Assembly: GCF_001544755.2 (NCBI RefSeq)
Contig: NZ_FCOF02000002.1
Coordinates: 62,001 to 126,000, forward strand
Direction: 5' to 3'
DNA: 64,000 bases
From: Caballeronia catudaia
GTDB lineage: Bacteria; Pseudomonadota; Gammaproteobacteria; Burkholderiales; Burkholderiaceae
Positions 55,009-64,000 of this stretch are shown in pieces (the stretch's first letter is position 1; every line of letters begins with the position of its first letter). Position numbers and translations under genes: made by a program. Below the pieces are notes generated by a model, which worked only from the letters and a program-made list of their open reading frames with translations, was not told where the DNA came from and searched no databases.

Positions 55009-56034
55009 TCAGAAGGTGTAACCGACTTCGATCGCGCGGCCTTCCAGCGAGTCGAGCAAACGCGCGAACGGCCACAGCGGCGCATAGCGTTCCGCGACCT
55101 TGCGCGCATAACCGATGAAGCGCGGCAGATCGCCGAGATAGCGCGGTTTGCCGTCGCGATAGTGGATGCGAGCGAACAGGCCGAGCACCTTGATGTGCCG
55201 CTGAAGGCCCATCCATTCGAGCTGGCGATAGAACTCGCCGAAATCCGCATCGACGGGCAAGCCGGCCTTTCGCGCGCGCTCCCAGTAGTACGCGAAGCAA
55301 TCGAGCTGGAACTCCTCGTCCCAACTGATGAAGGCGTCGCGCATCAGCGATGCCATGTCGTACGTGATGGGGCCATACACTGCGTCCTGAAAATCCAGCA
55401 CGCCGGGATTCGGCTCGCAGACCATGAGATTGCGCGGCATGAAATCGCGTAGCATGAAGGTCTGCGGCTGCGCGAGCGCGCTTTGCACGAGCAGTGTGAA
55501 GGTGCCGTCCAGCGTCTTGCGTTCATCGGCGCTGACCTCGCGGCCCAGGTGCCGGCCGATGAACCATTCAGGCATCAGCTCCATCTCGCGGCGCAGAAAC
55601 GCCTCGTCGAAGGGCGGCAGGACGCCTTCACTGGACGTTTGCTGAAAGCGGATCAGGGTGTCGATCGCCGCGCGCATCAAGGGGCGCGCGTTTTTTTCGT
55701 CGAGAACGGAAATGTAAGTCGTCGTGCCGAGATCGGTCACGAGCATGAAGCCTTCGTCGAAATCGGTCTCGAGAATCTTCGGCACATGGACAGCCGCCGC
55801 TTCGAGCAGCCCGGCGACTTGCATGAACTCGCGGCACTTTTCCGGCGGTGGCGCATCGACGGCAATGAGCGTCTGGCCGAACTCCGAATCGCATTCGAGC
55901 CTGAAGTAGCGTCTGAAGCTGGCGTCGGTGGAGGCCGGGGCGAGACTCGCGACGTTCAACCGATAGCGTCCGGCGACGTTTTCGAGCCACGAGCGGAGCT
56001 GAGTGAGGCGGGCGTCGGAAGTAATATGCGTCAT
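55009..56034 (-). CDS. amgK: N-acetylmuramate/N-acetylglucosamine kinase (aminoglycoside-phosphotransferase fold)
   Basis: Anomeric sugar kinase that makes MurNAc-1-phosphate for MurU in peptidoglycan recycling. It is 341 aa long. APH-type kinase motifs: ASFRRYFRLE near the N terminus, the catalytic loop LRDFMPRNLMV (H replaced by R-D-F-M as in this subfamily) and GVLDFQDAVYGPITYDMASL for the metal-binding Asp. ATG 56034 was chosen; the longer open frame upstream runs through the divergent promoter region. It shares a ~225-base intergenic region with lptD. Confidence 0.9.
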   Translation of the reverse strand: MTHITSDARLTQLRSWLENVAGRYRLNVASLAPASTDASFRRYFRLECDSEFGQTLIAVDAPPPEKCREFMQVAGLLEAAAVHVPKILETDFDEGFMLVTDLGTTTYISVLDEKNARPLMRAAIDTLIRFQQTSSEGVLPPFDEAFLRREMELMPEWFIGRHLGREVSADERKTLDGTFTLLVQSALAQPQTFMLRDFMPRNLMVCEPNPGVLDFQDAVYGPITYDMASLMRDAFISWDEEFQLDCFAYYWERARKAGLPVDADFGEFYRQLEWMGLQRHIKVLGLFARIHYRDGKPRYLGDLPRFIGYARKVAERYAPLWPFARLLDSLEGRAIEVGYTF

Positions 56035-56259
56035 AAATTCGAGGAGCAAAACATCTTGCCATATAATACCCCACGACTTTTTGAAGCGATCCGTTTCACG
56101 CCTGGCGCCAGGCCCCCGACGACTGTGCGCGTCACCGTTCGATCGAGTGTCGTCCCTGCTTAGCAACGGACCGTCAAGTTCGACTGCGGTACGGGCACGG
56201 CCGCCTGCCCGGCGGCATCGAGCGCGTGGGCGCGAACGGGATCGAACCGCCACCCATAC
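56035..56259. promoter_or_regulatory. Divergent promoter region amgK / lptD
   Basis: A consensus -10 TATAAT (56062-56067) lies on the plus strand, with TCGAGG 17 bases before it as a poor -35. The same segment read on the minus strand gives TATTAT for amgK. The lptD leader would then be about 190 bases. Confidence 0.4.
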
Positions 56260-58647
56260 ATGCCGCCACGACAGTTTCCCGTATTGAAAAAAGGCGACGC
56301 TCAGCCACGCAGACGGCGGCTCGTTGCCGCGCTTCTGTCCGTTCCGGGCCTGATGCCCGCTCTCGCGCATGCTCAGCTCGTGGGCGACGCAGCGTATCCC
56401 CAGCCGCTAGACGGTCCCGGCGGCCTGCGCCTCGCGCCGCAACTCGAAGAGCGCCCGCTGCAAGGCGGTCAGCAGCCTTCCACTTTCCTGCTGAGCGACA
56501 AGGCCACCGGCACGTCCGATGAAGACATGGCGGCGAAGGGCTCGGCGGAAATCCGGCGCACGGTCACGGTCATCAAGGCGGACGCGCTGCATTACGACCA
56601 GGATACGGACATGGCCGATGCTTTCGGCAATGTCAGGCTGATCAACAACGGCGTGTCGTTCATCGGTCCGGAAGCGCATTTGAAGGTGGAGGCCAACGAA
56701 GGGTTCATGACGAACCCGAAGTACCGCTTCAACCTGACGGGCGGCTCGGGCAGCGCCGAGCGCGTCGATATGATCGACAACGAGCGTGCGCGCGTCGATC
56801 ACGGCACATACACGGCGTGCCAGTGCGAAGCCGATCCGGCGTGGTACATCAAGGGCACGTCGTTCGACTTCGACACGGGCGCCGAAGACGGCATCGCGCA
56901 TAACGGGGTGCTGTTTTTCCAGGGCGTGCCCGTGTTTGCGAGCCCGTGGCTGTCGTTTCCGCTGACGGGCGATCGTCGCAGCGGCCTGCTGCCGCCGACC
57001 TTCTCGCTCAGCTCGACAACGGGCTTCGAGACGTCGATCCCGTACTATTTCAACATCGCGCCGAATCGCGATCTCACCATCACGCCGCGCATCATGACGC
57101 AGCGTGGCGTGCTCGGGGAAGCAACGTACCGCTATCTGTCGCCCACGTATTCGGGTTCGCTCGACGTCAACTATCTGCCGAACGACCGCGAAACGCATAC
57201 GAATCGCTATGCCATCTTCTGGCAGCATCGGCAGAACTTCGGTAACGGATTCGGCGGCTACGTCAATTACAACAAGGTTTCGGACGATCAGTATCCGGAA
57301 GATCTGGGCAACTCGTCGAATCAGTTCCTGAACGGCACGCAGATGCTGTATCAGCAGGAAGCGGGGCTCACGTACACCAATGGTCCGTGGCTGGTGCTCG
57401 CGCGCGAGCAGCGCTGGCAGACGCTGCAGCCGTCGACTCCGCCGTACGCGCGCGAGCCGCAGTTGAACGTTCAGTACAACAAGTACAACGTCGGCGGCTT
57501 CGATTACGGCTTCGAGGCGGACGCCACGCGCTTCACGATCACCACCGAAGGCGCAACCGACGGCAACCGGCTGTACTTCAATCCGTACCTGAGTTACGGC
57601 GTCAACGCGCCGGGCTATTTCGTCACGCCGAAGGTGCAGTGGCATTTCGCGTCGTACGACCTGACCCACATCGCGACGACTCAGGTGGCGGGCTCGTCGC
57701 CGCCCGTGACGGGGCAGCCGAAGAATTTCACCGAGTCGATTCCGACCCTCAGCTTCGACACGGGTCTCGTGTTCGACCGCTCGGTGCGGCTCTTCGGCGA
57801 GGATTACATCCAGACGCTGGAGCCGCGGCTCTATTACGTCTACACGCCGTACCGCAATCAGGACTTCGCACCGATCTTCGATACGGCCGAAGCCGATTTT
57901 GGCCTGGCCGAGATCTACACGCCGAACACGTTCGTCGGCAACGACCGGATCGCGGACGCAAACCGAATCACCGCGGGCCTGACGACGCGCTTCATCAACC
58001 CGGCGACGGGCGATGAGCGCGCGCGTTTTGTCATCGCGCAGCAGTATTATTTCCAGAGTCAGCGTGTCACGATCACGCCGGGCCAGTTGCCCGAACAGGC
58101 GAAGCACTCGGACCTGATCGCGGGCGCGGCCATCAAGCTGGGCGCTGGTTTCGCTTCGGAAACTGCGTTCCAATATAATGTGGACAACAACCAGCTCGTG
58201 CGCTCGAGCATCGGTTTCGCGTTCAGTCCCGGCGAACGCAGGGTCATCAACGTCGGCTATCGCTATACGCGGTCCAACCAGACCACGCTGGTGAACGAGC
58301 CGATCAACCAGATTCTGTTGTCCGGCGAGTGGCCGCTCTCGAATCGCCTCTATGCCGTCGCCCGCGTAAATTATGATCTCGCGAGTCATCGTCTCGTCGA
58401 CGGGCTCCTGGGCTTCCAGTACGATGCCGACTGCTGGGCGTTCGGCTTCGGCATGCAGCGTTACGCGAACGGCGTGAACACCTCCGGCCAGCCTGCATCG
58501 GGTACACGTGTGCTTGCGCAGTTGACGTTCAAGGGCCTGTCGAACGTCGATAACGGCCTCGTCAGCGCATTCCGCGCGAGCGTGCAGGGTTATCAGCCGC
58601 CGCCGCCAGCCGCGCCGCCGCTCTCCCGGTACAGCGATTACGAGTGA
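56260..58647 (+). CDS. lptD: LPS-assembly outer-membrane protein LptD
   Basis: Large outer-membrane beta-barrel that inserts lipopolysaccharide into the outer leaflet with LptE as plug. It is 795 aa long. A signal peptide ends at ALAHAQ. The periplasmic OstA/LptA-like domain covers about 90-220 ([24 protein letters not shown], in parts), followed by the barrel. Only three Cys are visible where E. coli has four: C187 and C189 (CQCEAD) and C725 (DADCWAFGF). One N-terminal/C-terminal disulfide remains possible. No strong Shine-Dalgarno before ATG 56260. It leads lptD-surA-pdxA-rsmA. Confidence 0.95.
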   Translation: MPPRQFPVLKKGDAQPRRRRLVAALLSVPGLMPALAHAQLVGDAAYPQPLDGPGGLRLAPQLEERPLQGGQQPSTFLLSDKATGTSDEDMAAKGSAEIRRTVTVIKADALHYDQDTDMADAFGNVRLINNGVSFIGPEAHLKVEANEGFMTNPKYRFNLTGGSGSAERVDMIDNERARVDHGTYTACQCEADPAWYIKGTSFDFDTGAEDGIAHNGVLFFQGVPVFASPWLSFPLTGDRRSGLLPPTFSLSSTTGFETSIPYYFNIAPNRDLTITPRIMTQRGVLGEATYRYLSPTYSGSLDVNYLPNDRETHTNRYAIFWQHRQNFGNGFGGYVNYNKVSDDQYPEDLGNSSNQFLNGTQMLYQQEAGLTYTNGPWLVLAREQRWQTLQPSTPPYAREPQLNVQYNKYNVGGFDYGFEADATRFTITTEGATDGNRLYFNPYLSYGVNAPGYFVTPKVQWHFASYDLTHIATTQVAGSSPPVTGQPKNFTESIPTLSFDTGLVFDRSVRLFGEDYIQTLEPRLYYVYTPYRNQDFAPIFDTAEADFGLAEIYTPNTFVGNDRIADANRITAGLTTRFINPATGDERARFVIAQQYYFQSQRVTITPGQLPEQAKHSDLIAGAAIKLGAGFASETAFQYNVDNNQLVRSSIGFAFSPGERRVINVGYRYTRSNQTTLVNEPINQILLSGEWPLSNRLYAVARVNYDLASHRLVDGLLGFQYDADCWAFGFGMQRYANGVNTSGQPASGTRVLAQLTFKGLSNVDNGLVSAFRASVQGYQPPPPAAPPLSRYSDYE

Positions 58648-58778
58648 GGCCGGAACGAGCGTTCGCGAACGGCATCGGGCATCCCGCGGCAGGCAGTGAA
58701 GCGCGGCGCCGAGGGCCGCGCAGGCGGCACACACAAGCAGGACACGAACGGGTCAAGCCCGTATTTGATGGAGTATCT

Positions 58779-60137
58779 GTGGCAAACGTGAATAAGTTTC
58801 GATCGACGGCAATCGCAGCGGGCATGCTCGTTGGCGCGCTGATCCTGAGTTCGCCGGCCGGTGCGCAGGCGTTGTCGAATCGCAATGCGCAAGTCGCCGA
58901 TTCCGTGGTCGCTGTGGTGAACGACGGCGTCATCACGCAGCGCGAACTGCAAGAGCGCACGGCGCTCATCGCCAAGCGTCTGCAGCAGCAGAGCGCCCCG
59001 GTGCCGCCCGCGGACCAGTTGCAGCGGCAGGTGCTCGATCAGATGGTGCTCGAGCGCATCCAGTTGCAGCGTGCCAAGGAAGACGGCATCGTCATCGACG
59101 ACGCCACCGTCAACCGCACGCTCGCGCGTCTCGCGCAGCAAAACCAGATGACGCTCGAAGTCTACCGCTCGCGCATCGAGGCGCAGGGCGTGCCCTGGTC
59201 CACCTTCGTGCGCGACGCACGCACGGAACTCACGCTTTCCAAGCTGCGCGAGAAGGAAGTGGACAGCAAGGTCACCGTGTCCGACGGCGAAGTGGCGAAC
59301 TACATCGCGAGCCAGCGCGGTCCGGGCGCGCGCAATACGAGCGATCTGCGTCTGCAGCACATCATGTTCAAGGTCCCGTCCGACGCGCCGGAGGCCCAGG
59401 TTCAGGCAGTACAGGCGAAGGCCGACGCCGTGCTGAAACAGGCGCAAGGCGGCGCCGATTTCGCCAAGCTCGCGAAGGACAATTCGCAGGACACCGACGC
59501 CAGCAAGGGCGGCGATCTCGGCTACCGTGCACCGGCCACGCTGCCGGCGGGCATCGTGACGGCCGTGTCGCCGCTGCGTCCGGGCCAGATCGTACCCACA
59601 CTTCTGCGCACCGACGGCGGCTTCGAGATCATCAAGCTGGTGGATCGCCGCGCGAGCCAGGGCACGCCGGGCGATGCGCCCAAGCTCGTGCAGACCCACG
59701 TGCGTCACATTCTGCTGCGCGTGTCGGACGGCATGTCGGAACAGACCGCGCGCCAGAAGCTGCTCGACATCAAGCAGCAAGTGATTGGCGGCGGCGATTT
59801 CGCCAACTTCGCGCGCACCTATTCGCAGGACGGCTCGGCGTCGCAGGGCGGCGATCTCGGCTGGATCAGCCCGGGCGAAACCGTGCCCGAATTCGAGCGC
59901 GCGATGAACAATCTCCAGGACGGCGCTGTCAGCGATCCGGTGCGAAGCGAATACGGCTACCACTTGATTCAGGTGCTCGGCCGCCGCGATGCGGAAGGCT
60001 CCGCGTCGCAGCAGCTCGATATCGCGCGTCAGGCGATCGGCCAGCGCAAGGCCGAGCAGGCGTATTCCGACTGGCTGCGCGAATTGCGCGACACCGCGTA
60101 CGTGCAGTACAAGGGCATCGCTGCCCAACAGCAGTAA
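58779..60137 (+). CDS. surA: Periplasmic chaperone / peptidyl-prolyl isomerase SurA
   Basis: Periplasmic chaperone escorting outer-membrane proteins (notably LptD, and possibly the autotransporter) to the Bam complex. It is 452 aa from GTG 58779, which has TGGAG 6 bases upstream. A signal peptide ends SSPAGAQA. The SurA N-terminal domain has [18 protein letters not shown], and two parvulin domains follow ([11 protein letters not shown] ... and [11 protein letters not shown] ...), with GGDLGY and [16 protein letters not shown] in the respective repeats. pdxA follows 4 bases after the stop. Confidence 0.95.
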   Translation: MANVNKFRSTAIAAGMLVGALILSSPAGAQALSNRNAQVADSVVAVVNDGVITQRELQERTALIAKRLQQQSAPVPPADQLQRQVLDQMVLERIQLQRAKEDGIVIDDATVNRTLARLAQQNQMTLEVYRSRIEAQGVPWSTFVRDARTELTLSKLREKEVDSKVTVSDGEVANYIASQRGPGARNTSDLRLQHIMFKVPSDAPEAQVQAVQAKADAVLKQAQGGADFAKLAKDNSQDTDASKGGDLGYRAPATLPAGIVTAVSPLRPGQIVPTLLRTDGGFEIIKLVDRRASQGTPGDAPKLVQTHVRHILLRVSDGMSEQTARQKLLDIKQQVIGGGDFANFARTYSQDGSASQGGDLGWISPGETVPEFERAMNNLQDGAVSDPVRSEYGYHLIQVLGRRDAEGSASQQLDIARQAIGQRKAEQAYSDWLRELRDTAYVQYKGIAAQQQ

Positions 60138-60141
60138 CGCC

Positions 60142-61125
60142 ATGAGCGCCGCCGACGCCCGACCGCTCGCCATCGCCATCACGACTGGCGAGCCGGCCGG
60201 TGTCGGCCCGGAGTTGACGGCGGCCGCGCTCGAAGGGGCACGCGAGCGTTGGCCGTCGGCGCGTTTCACGGTGCTCGGCGATCGGGACTTGCTGGCGGTA
60301 CGCGCAGGCAGCGCCTGGCCCGCGGCGGGCGATGCGATCGACATCGAGCATCACGCGCTAGCCGTGCCTGCAAAGCCAGGCAAGCTGGATGCCGCCAACG
60401 GGCGCTACGTGCTCGGCCTGCTCGATGCCGCGATCGACGGCGCGGTGTCCGGCCGCTTCGACGCCATCGTCACCGCGCCGTTGCAAAAGAGCACGATCAA
60501 CGATGCCGGCGTGCCTTTCACCGGCCACACCGAATATCTCGCCGAGCGCACGAACACGCCGCGCGTCGTGATGATGCTCGCCGGTTCGAGCGAAAAGCCG
60601 TTGCGCGTTGCGCTCGCGACCACGCATCTGCCGCTGAAGGATGTGTCGGCGGCGCTCAGCATCGAAGGTCTCGTCGAAACGCTCACCATCATTCATCACG
60701 ATTTGCGCGCGCGTTTCGGTCTCGCCGCACCGCGCATTCTCGTGACCGGCCTGAATCCGCATGCGGGAGAAAACGGCTATCTGGGTCGCGAGGAAATCGA
60801 CATCATCACGCCCGCGCTCGAACGCGCCCGCGCACTCGGCATCGACGCGTCCGGCCCGTATCCCGCGGATACCTTGTTCCAGCCGCGCTATCTGAAAGAC
60901 GCCGACTGCGTGCTCGCGATGTTCCACGATCAGGGCTTGCCGGTGCTGAAGTACGCCACTTTCGGCGAAGGCATCAACGTGACGTTGGGCTTGCCGATCA
61001 TCCGCACGTCGGTGGATCACGGCACCGCGCTCGATCTCGCCGGCACGGGCCGCGCCGATCCGGGCAGCATGATCGCCGCAATCGACGCCGCCGTCACGAT
61101 GGCGCGCCACAAGCGCAGCGCCTGA
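60142..61125 (+). CDS. pdxA: 4-hydroxythreonine-4-phosphate dehydrogenase
   Basis: NAD-dependent enzyme of pyridoxal-phosphate synthesis (DXP-dependent route). It is 327 aa long. [18 protein letters not shown] at the start, the metal-ligand His in [29 protein letters not shown] and [12 protein letters not shown] are characteristic. Part of surA-pdxA-rsmA, a conserved proteobacterial order. Confidence 0.96.
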   Translation: MSAADARPLAIAITTGEPAGVGPELTAAALEGARERWPSARFTVLGDRDLLAVRAGSAWPAAGDAIDIEHHALAVPAKPGKLDAANGRYVLGLLDAAIDGAVSGRFDAIVTAPLQKSTINDAGVPFTGHTEYLAERTNTPRVVMMLAGSSEKPLRVALATTHLPLKDVSAALSIEGLVETLTIIHHDLRARFGLAAPRILVTGLNPHAGENGYLGREEIDIITPALERARALGIDASGPYPADTLFQPRYLKDADCVLAMFHDQGLPVLKYATFGEGINVTLGLPIIRTSVDHGTALDLAGTGRADPGSMIAAIDAAVTMARHKRSA

Positions 61126-61151
61126 ACGCGCGCGCATTCATTCGAATCGGT

Positions 61152-61976
61152 ATGTCGACCAAACATCAAGGCCATTTCGCGCGCAAGCGTTTCGGGCAGA
61201 ACTTCCTCGTCGATCAGGGCGTGATCGATTCCATCGTCGATGTGATCGCGCCCAAGCGCGGCGAGCGCATGGTCGAAATCGGGCCGGGGCTCGCGGCGCT
61301 CACGGAGCCGCTGATCGAGCGGCTCGCGACGCCCGAATCGCCGCTGCATGCGGTGGAACTGGACCGCGATCTGATCGGCCGGCTGGAAAAGCGCTTCGGG
61401 AACAAGCTCATCGTGCATTCCGCGGACGCGCTCGATTTCGATTTCGCCACGCTCGCGCTTCAAGGTGCGGACAGCGATAAGCCGACGCTGCGTATCGTCG
61501 GCAATCTGCCGTACAACATTTCGAGTCCGCTGCTGTTCCATCTGACGACGTTCGCGCACAAGGTCATTGATCAGCATTTCATGCTGCAGGACGAAGTGGT
61601 CGAGCGCATGATCGCGGAGCCCGCGAGCAAGGACTACGGGCGTCTTTCGGTGATGCTGCAATACCGCTACGTGATGGACAAGCTGATCGACGTGCCGCCG
61701 GAATCTTTCAATCCGCCGCCGAAGGTGAATTCCGCGATCGTGCGCATGATTCCGTTCGCGCCGCACGAATTGCCCGAAGTCGATGAAACCGTGTTGAGCA
61801 ATGTCGTGAAGGCCGCGTTCGCGCAGCGCCGCAAGGTATTGCGTAACAACCTGGGCGCGTACCGCGACACGGTCGATTTCGACGCCCTCGGCTTCGATCT
61901 CACGCGGCGCGCCGAGGAAGTGCCGGTCGCGGAATTCGTCGCGCTGGCGCAGGCGGTTCAGCGCTCGAAAGGCTGA
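61152..61976 (+). CDS. rsmA: 16S rRNA (adenine1518/1519-N6)-dimethyltransferase
   Basis: Dimethylates two adjacent adenines in the 3' helix of 16S rRNA (KsgA). It is 274 aa long. [12 protein letters not shown] at the start, SAM-binding [15 protein letters not shown], and the catalytic motif [15 protein letters not shown] (NLPY) are intact. ATG 61152 ([15 protein letters not shown]) is the start. Its 3' end overlaps a small leftward gene by 19 bases. Confidence 0.96.
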   Translation: MSTKHQGHFARKRFGQNFLVDQGVIDSIVDVIAPKRGERMVEIGPGLAALTEPLIERLATPESPLHAVELDRDLIGRLEKRFGNKLIVHSADALDFDFATLALQGADSDKPTLRIVGNLPYNISSPLLFHLTTFAHKVIDQHFMLQDEVVERMIAEPASKDYGRLSVMLQYRYVMDKLIDVPPESFNPPPKVNSAIVRMIPFAPHELPEVDETVLSNVVKAAFAQRRKVLRNNLGAYRDTVDFDALGFDLTRRAEEVPVAEFVALAQAVQRSKG

Positions 61977-62212
61977 GCGCAGCCGGCGTCCGACAGCAGT
62001 TTCATCAGCCGTTCCAGTCTCGCGCGCTGCTCGCGCTGCAAGCCGCGCGTCGCGCTCACCTGCCGCACGCGCGTGCGCCAGTAAGTCTGGCCGAACAGCG
62101 AGTTCGCGCTTTCCGCCGACAGTACACGCTCCAGATGCCCGATCGCGGCATCCACATTCCGTGGTGTGTATGGGCTCGTGATCGTGGCGTCTCGCTCGAG
62201 TGTTGCGTTCAT
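61958..62212 (-). CDS. Small hypothetical protein
   Basis: 84-aa protein starting [17 protein letters not shown], without signal peptide or membrane segment. The middle ([27 protein letters not shown]) and the Arg-rich second half ([14 protein letters not shown]) look helical. No family recognised. Its last 19 bases overlap rsmA on the opposite strand. A longer in-frame start at 62272 exists, but ATG 62212 is the more natural beginning. The coding status is moderately supported by composition only. Confidence 0.45.
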   Translation of the reverse strand: MNATLERDATITSPYTPRNVDAAIGHLERVLSAESANSLFGQTYWRTRVRQVSATRGLQREQRARLERLMKLLSDAGCAQPFER

Positions 62213-62382
62213 CGTTTTGGCCTCGTGTCGCGTTGAATCCGAGCGATGGATTCTGAGCGCGAGACGGGACATTTCACGTCTCGAAGCGTCATTGCTGACC
62301 GGGACGCGATGTGTCCGAATCGGCTGCTATGATCGTCGTCCCCACCGATGCGGGGCAGAAAGACATCCTCAAAGGGAGACAC

Positions 62383-63639
62383 ATGCGCTTCATTCACGCA
62401 GCGGATATTCATCTCGACAGCCCGTTGCACGGCCTTTCGGCCTACGCAGACGCACCCGCCGACATGCTGCGCCAGGCGACGCGCGAGGCGTTCTCGAAGC
62501 TCGTGTCCATAGCGGTCGACGAGCAGGTCGATTTCATGGTGATCGCCGGCGATCTCTACGACGGCACCTGGCGCGATCACAACACGGGCATCTTTTTCTG
62601 CCGCGAGATGGGGCGCCTGCGTCGCGCGGGCATTCCGGTCTACGTGCTGTTCGGCAACCACGACGCCGAAAGCGAAATGACGAGCCAGCTCCAGTTGCCC
62701 GACAACGTCCACACGTTTTCGACCAGAAAGCCGCAGACGTACCGCATCGACGCGCTGAAGGTCGCGCTGCACGGCCACAGCTTCAAGGAGAAGGCGGTCA
62801 CGACGAATCTCGTCACCGCTTATCCGCCGCCCGTCGCGGGCTATTTCAACATCGGCGTGCTGCATACCGCGCTCGAAGGCGGTTCGATGCACGCGAGCTA
62901 CGCGCCGTGCTCGGTCGCCGAACTGCACGCGAAGGAATATCACTACTGGGCGCTCGGCCATGTGCACGACTACGCGATCTGGCAGGACGCGTCGACCATC
63001 GTGTTTCCGGGCAATCTGCAAGGACGCAATATCCGCGAGACGGGCCGGCGCGGCGCGGTGATCGTCACTGTGTCGGAGTCGGAAGCGGTGAGCGTCGAAC
63101 GGCTTTTCATCGACGTGCTGCGCTGGGAATCCGTCACCGTCGACGCATCCCAAGCCAGCACGCTCGATGAAGTCGCGCGCGCGGTCGGCCGTGCGCTCGA
63201 AGCGCTCGTCGAAACGTCGGCGTCGCACGTGCCGCACGCGGTGCGCGTGACGATTACCGGCGCGACCGGCGCGCACGGTGAATTGTTCGGTCTCGAAACG
63301 CAATTACGTGCGGAAGTGCTCGCACAGATTGCGGCGATCAGCCATGACCGCCTCTGGCTGGAGAAAGTGAAGATCGCGACCGAGCCGCTCGCGCACAGCA
63401 AACCGGCAGCCGGCCGCGCCGATGCGCTCGCCGATCTCCACGGCCTGCTGATCGAAGCCGAGTCCGACCCGGAGTTTCTTGGCATGTTGCAGGACAAGCT
63501 GATTGCGCTGGCGTCCCAGGCGCCGAGTGAGTTGCAGAAGTTCGTGCCCGAACTGGAGCACGTGCGCAACGGCGAACTCGCGAAGCTCGTCGGCGACGTG
63601 CGCTCCGGCCTGATCGCGCAACTCGCGGACGCGGAGTAA
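62383..63639 (+). CDS. YhaO/SbcD-like metallophosphoesterase (DNA repair exonuclease family)
   Basis: Calcineurin-type nuclease, 418 aa. The metal-ligand motifs are in order: DIHLD (in FIHAADIHLDSPLHG), AGDLYDG, FGNHDAES, HGHSF and ALGHVHDY. The pattern and the length fit YhaO, the nuclease partner of the ABC-type ATPase YhaN in a Rad50/Mre11-like complex. AAAGGGAG precedes ATG 62383. The ATPase gene starts 3 bases after its stop, supporting the pair. Confidence 0.88.
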   Translation: MRFIHAADIHLDSPLHGLSAYADAPADMLRQATREAFSKLVSIAVDEQVDFMVIAGDLYDGTWRDHNTGIFFCREMGRLRRAGIPVYVLFGNHDAESEMTSQLQLPDNVHTFSTRKPQTYRIDALKVALHGHSFKEKAVTTNLVTAYPPPVAGYFNIGVLHTALEGGSMHASYAPCSVAELHAKEYHYWALGHVHDYAIWQDASTIVFPGNLQGRNIRETGRRGAVIVTVSESEAVSVERLFIDVLRWESVTVDASQASTLDEVARAVGRALEALVETSASHVPHAVRVTITGATGAHGELFGLETQLRAEVLAQIAAISHDRLWLEKVKIATEPLAHSKPAAGRADALADLHGLLIEAESDPEFLGMLQDKLIALASQAPSELQKFVPELEHVRNGELAKLVGDVRSGLIAQLADAE

Positions 63640-63642
63640 CGA

Positions 63643-64000
63643 ATGCGTATCGGCAAGCTCGAACTCATCCGCTACGGCAAGTTCACCGATCACGCCGTCG
63701 AATTTCCGGCGGCGGAACACGACTTCCATTTCGTCGTCGGGCCGAACGAGGCCGGCAAGTCGACCATCAAGAATGCGATTTCCGAACTGCTCTTCGGCAT
63801 GCCGCACAGCTCGCCGCTCGCGTTCGTGCATCCGCAAAGCGACTTGCGGCTCGGCGCTTCCATCGAGACGAATGGCGAGGCCTTGGCGTTTCACCGCTCG
63901 AAGAGCCGCAAGTCGTCGCTCTCGATGCCCGACGGCGACGCGCTGCCCGCCGACGCGCTCGCGCCGTTTCTCGGCGCCGCCGACAAGGGCTTTTTCGAGC
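63643..64000 (+). CDS. YhaN-like AAA/Rad50-type ATPase, truncated by window end
   Basis: N-terminal 119 residues of an ABC/SMC-type ATPase. It starts MRIGKLELIRYGKFTDHAVEF, the usual beginning of RecF/SbcC-like proteins, and has a Walker A motif GPNEAGKSTIKNAI. A segment with SELLFGMPHSS follows. It is the expected partner of the upstream YhaO-like nuclease. The gene continues beyond the window; the coiled-coil arms and signature motif are not visible. Confidence 0.87.
   Translation, partial: MRIGKLELIRYGKFTDHAVEFPAAEHDFHFVVGPNEAGKSTIKNAISELLFGMPHSSPLAFVHPQSDLRLGASIETNGEALAFHRSKSRKSSLSMPDGDALPADALAPFLGAADKGFFE

Overview
The window is chromosomal DNA of a Burkholderia sensu lato bacterium (Burkholderiaceae, most like Paraburkholderia or Caballeronia). 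The base composition is GC-rich. Gene neighbourhoods such as fur/bamE, amgK-murU/lptD-surA-pdxA-rsmA, leuS-lptE-holA and thiL-pgpA-pncC are typical of Betaproteobacteria, and DUF2827-type proteins are, to my knowledge, mainly a Burkholderia family. The genus call is inference.

Layout. 1-6 kb: end of pyrF, a SWIM/SNF2 helicase, and the pncC-pgpA-thiL group. 6-16 kb: maeB malic enzyme, a candidate structured small RNA, a secreted-RNase/barstar pair, rsmE, a VOC protein, then tkt and gap. 15-19 kb: a FadR-type GntR regulator with two matching operator-like dyads, a DctA-type transporter, allantoicase and ureidoglycolate lyase (end of purine/allantoin catabolism), and a 12-copy hexanucleotide repeat. 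19-29 kb: fur diverging from bamE, dapB, an ExbB/ExbD pair, leuS, lptE, holA, proA, hemJ. 29-39 kb: an HMW1C-like cytoplasmic glycosyltransferase, hexR, edd-eda (Entner-Doudoroff) and three tandem DUF2827 genes. 39-51 kb: a giant trimeric autotransporter adhesin gene (3647 codons) and a small lipoprotein gene. 51-64 kb: gluconate permease and gluconokinase, purB, murU-amgK, lptD-surA-pdxA-rsmA, a small hypothetical gene and the start of a YhaO/YhaN-like (SbcCD-like) pair.

The most interesting part is 29-51 kb. An HMW1C/NGT-family N-glycosyltransferase, three glycosyltransferase-like DUF2827 paralogues, a Ser/Thr-dominated, almost uncharged adhesin with about two dozen N-X-S/T sequons, and a small lipoprotein lie within 21.5 kb. 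I read this as an adhesin glycosylation and display module. It appears inserted into a gluconate/Entner-Doudoroff neighbourhood: hexR-edd-eda lie on one side and gntT-gntK on the other, although their products act in consecutive steps. No two-partner-secretion HMW1A/HMW1B genes are present, so the adhesin is the obvious candidate substrate. The family assignments are well supported by motifs. The functional link between the glycosyltransferases and the adhesin is inference.

Metabolic links inside the window: gluconate uptake (gntT), phosphorylation (gntK), dehydration (edd) and cleavage (eda) give pyruvate plus glyceraldehyde-3-phosphate, which feeds gap and tkt. HexR-like palindromes lie between hexR and edd. 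Outer-membrane biogenesis is well represented (bamE, lptE, lptD, surA), as is peptidoglycan sugar salvage (amgK, murU).
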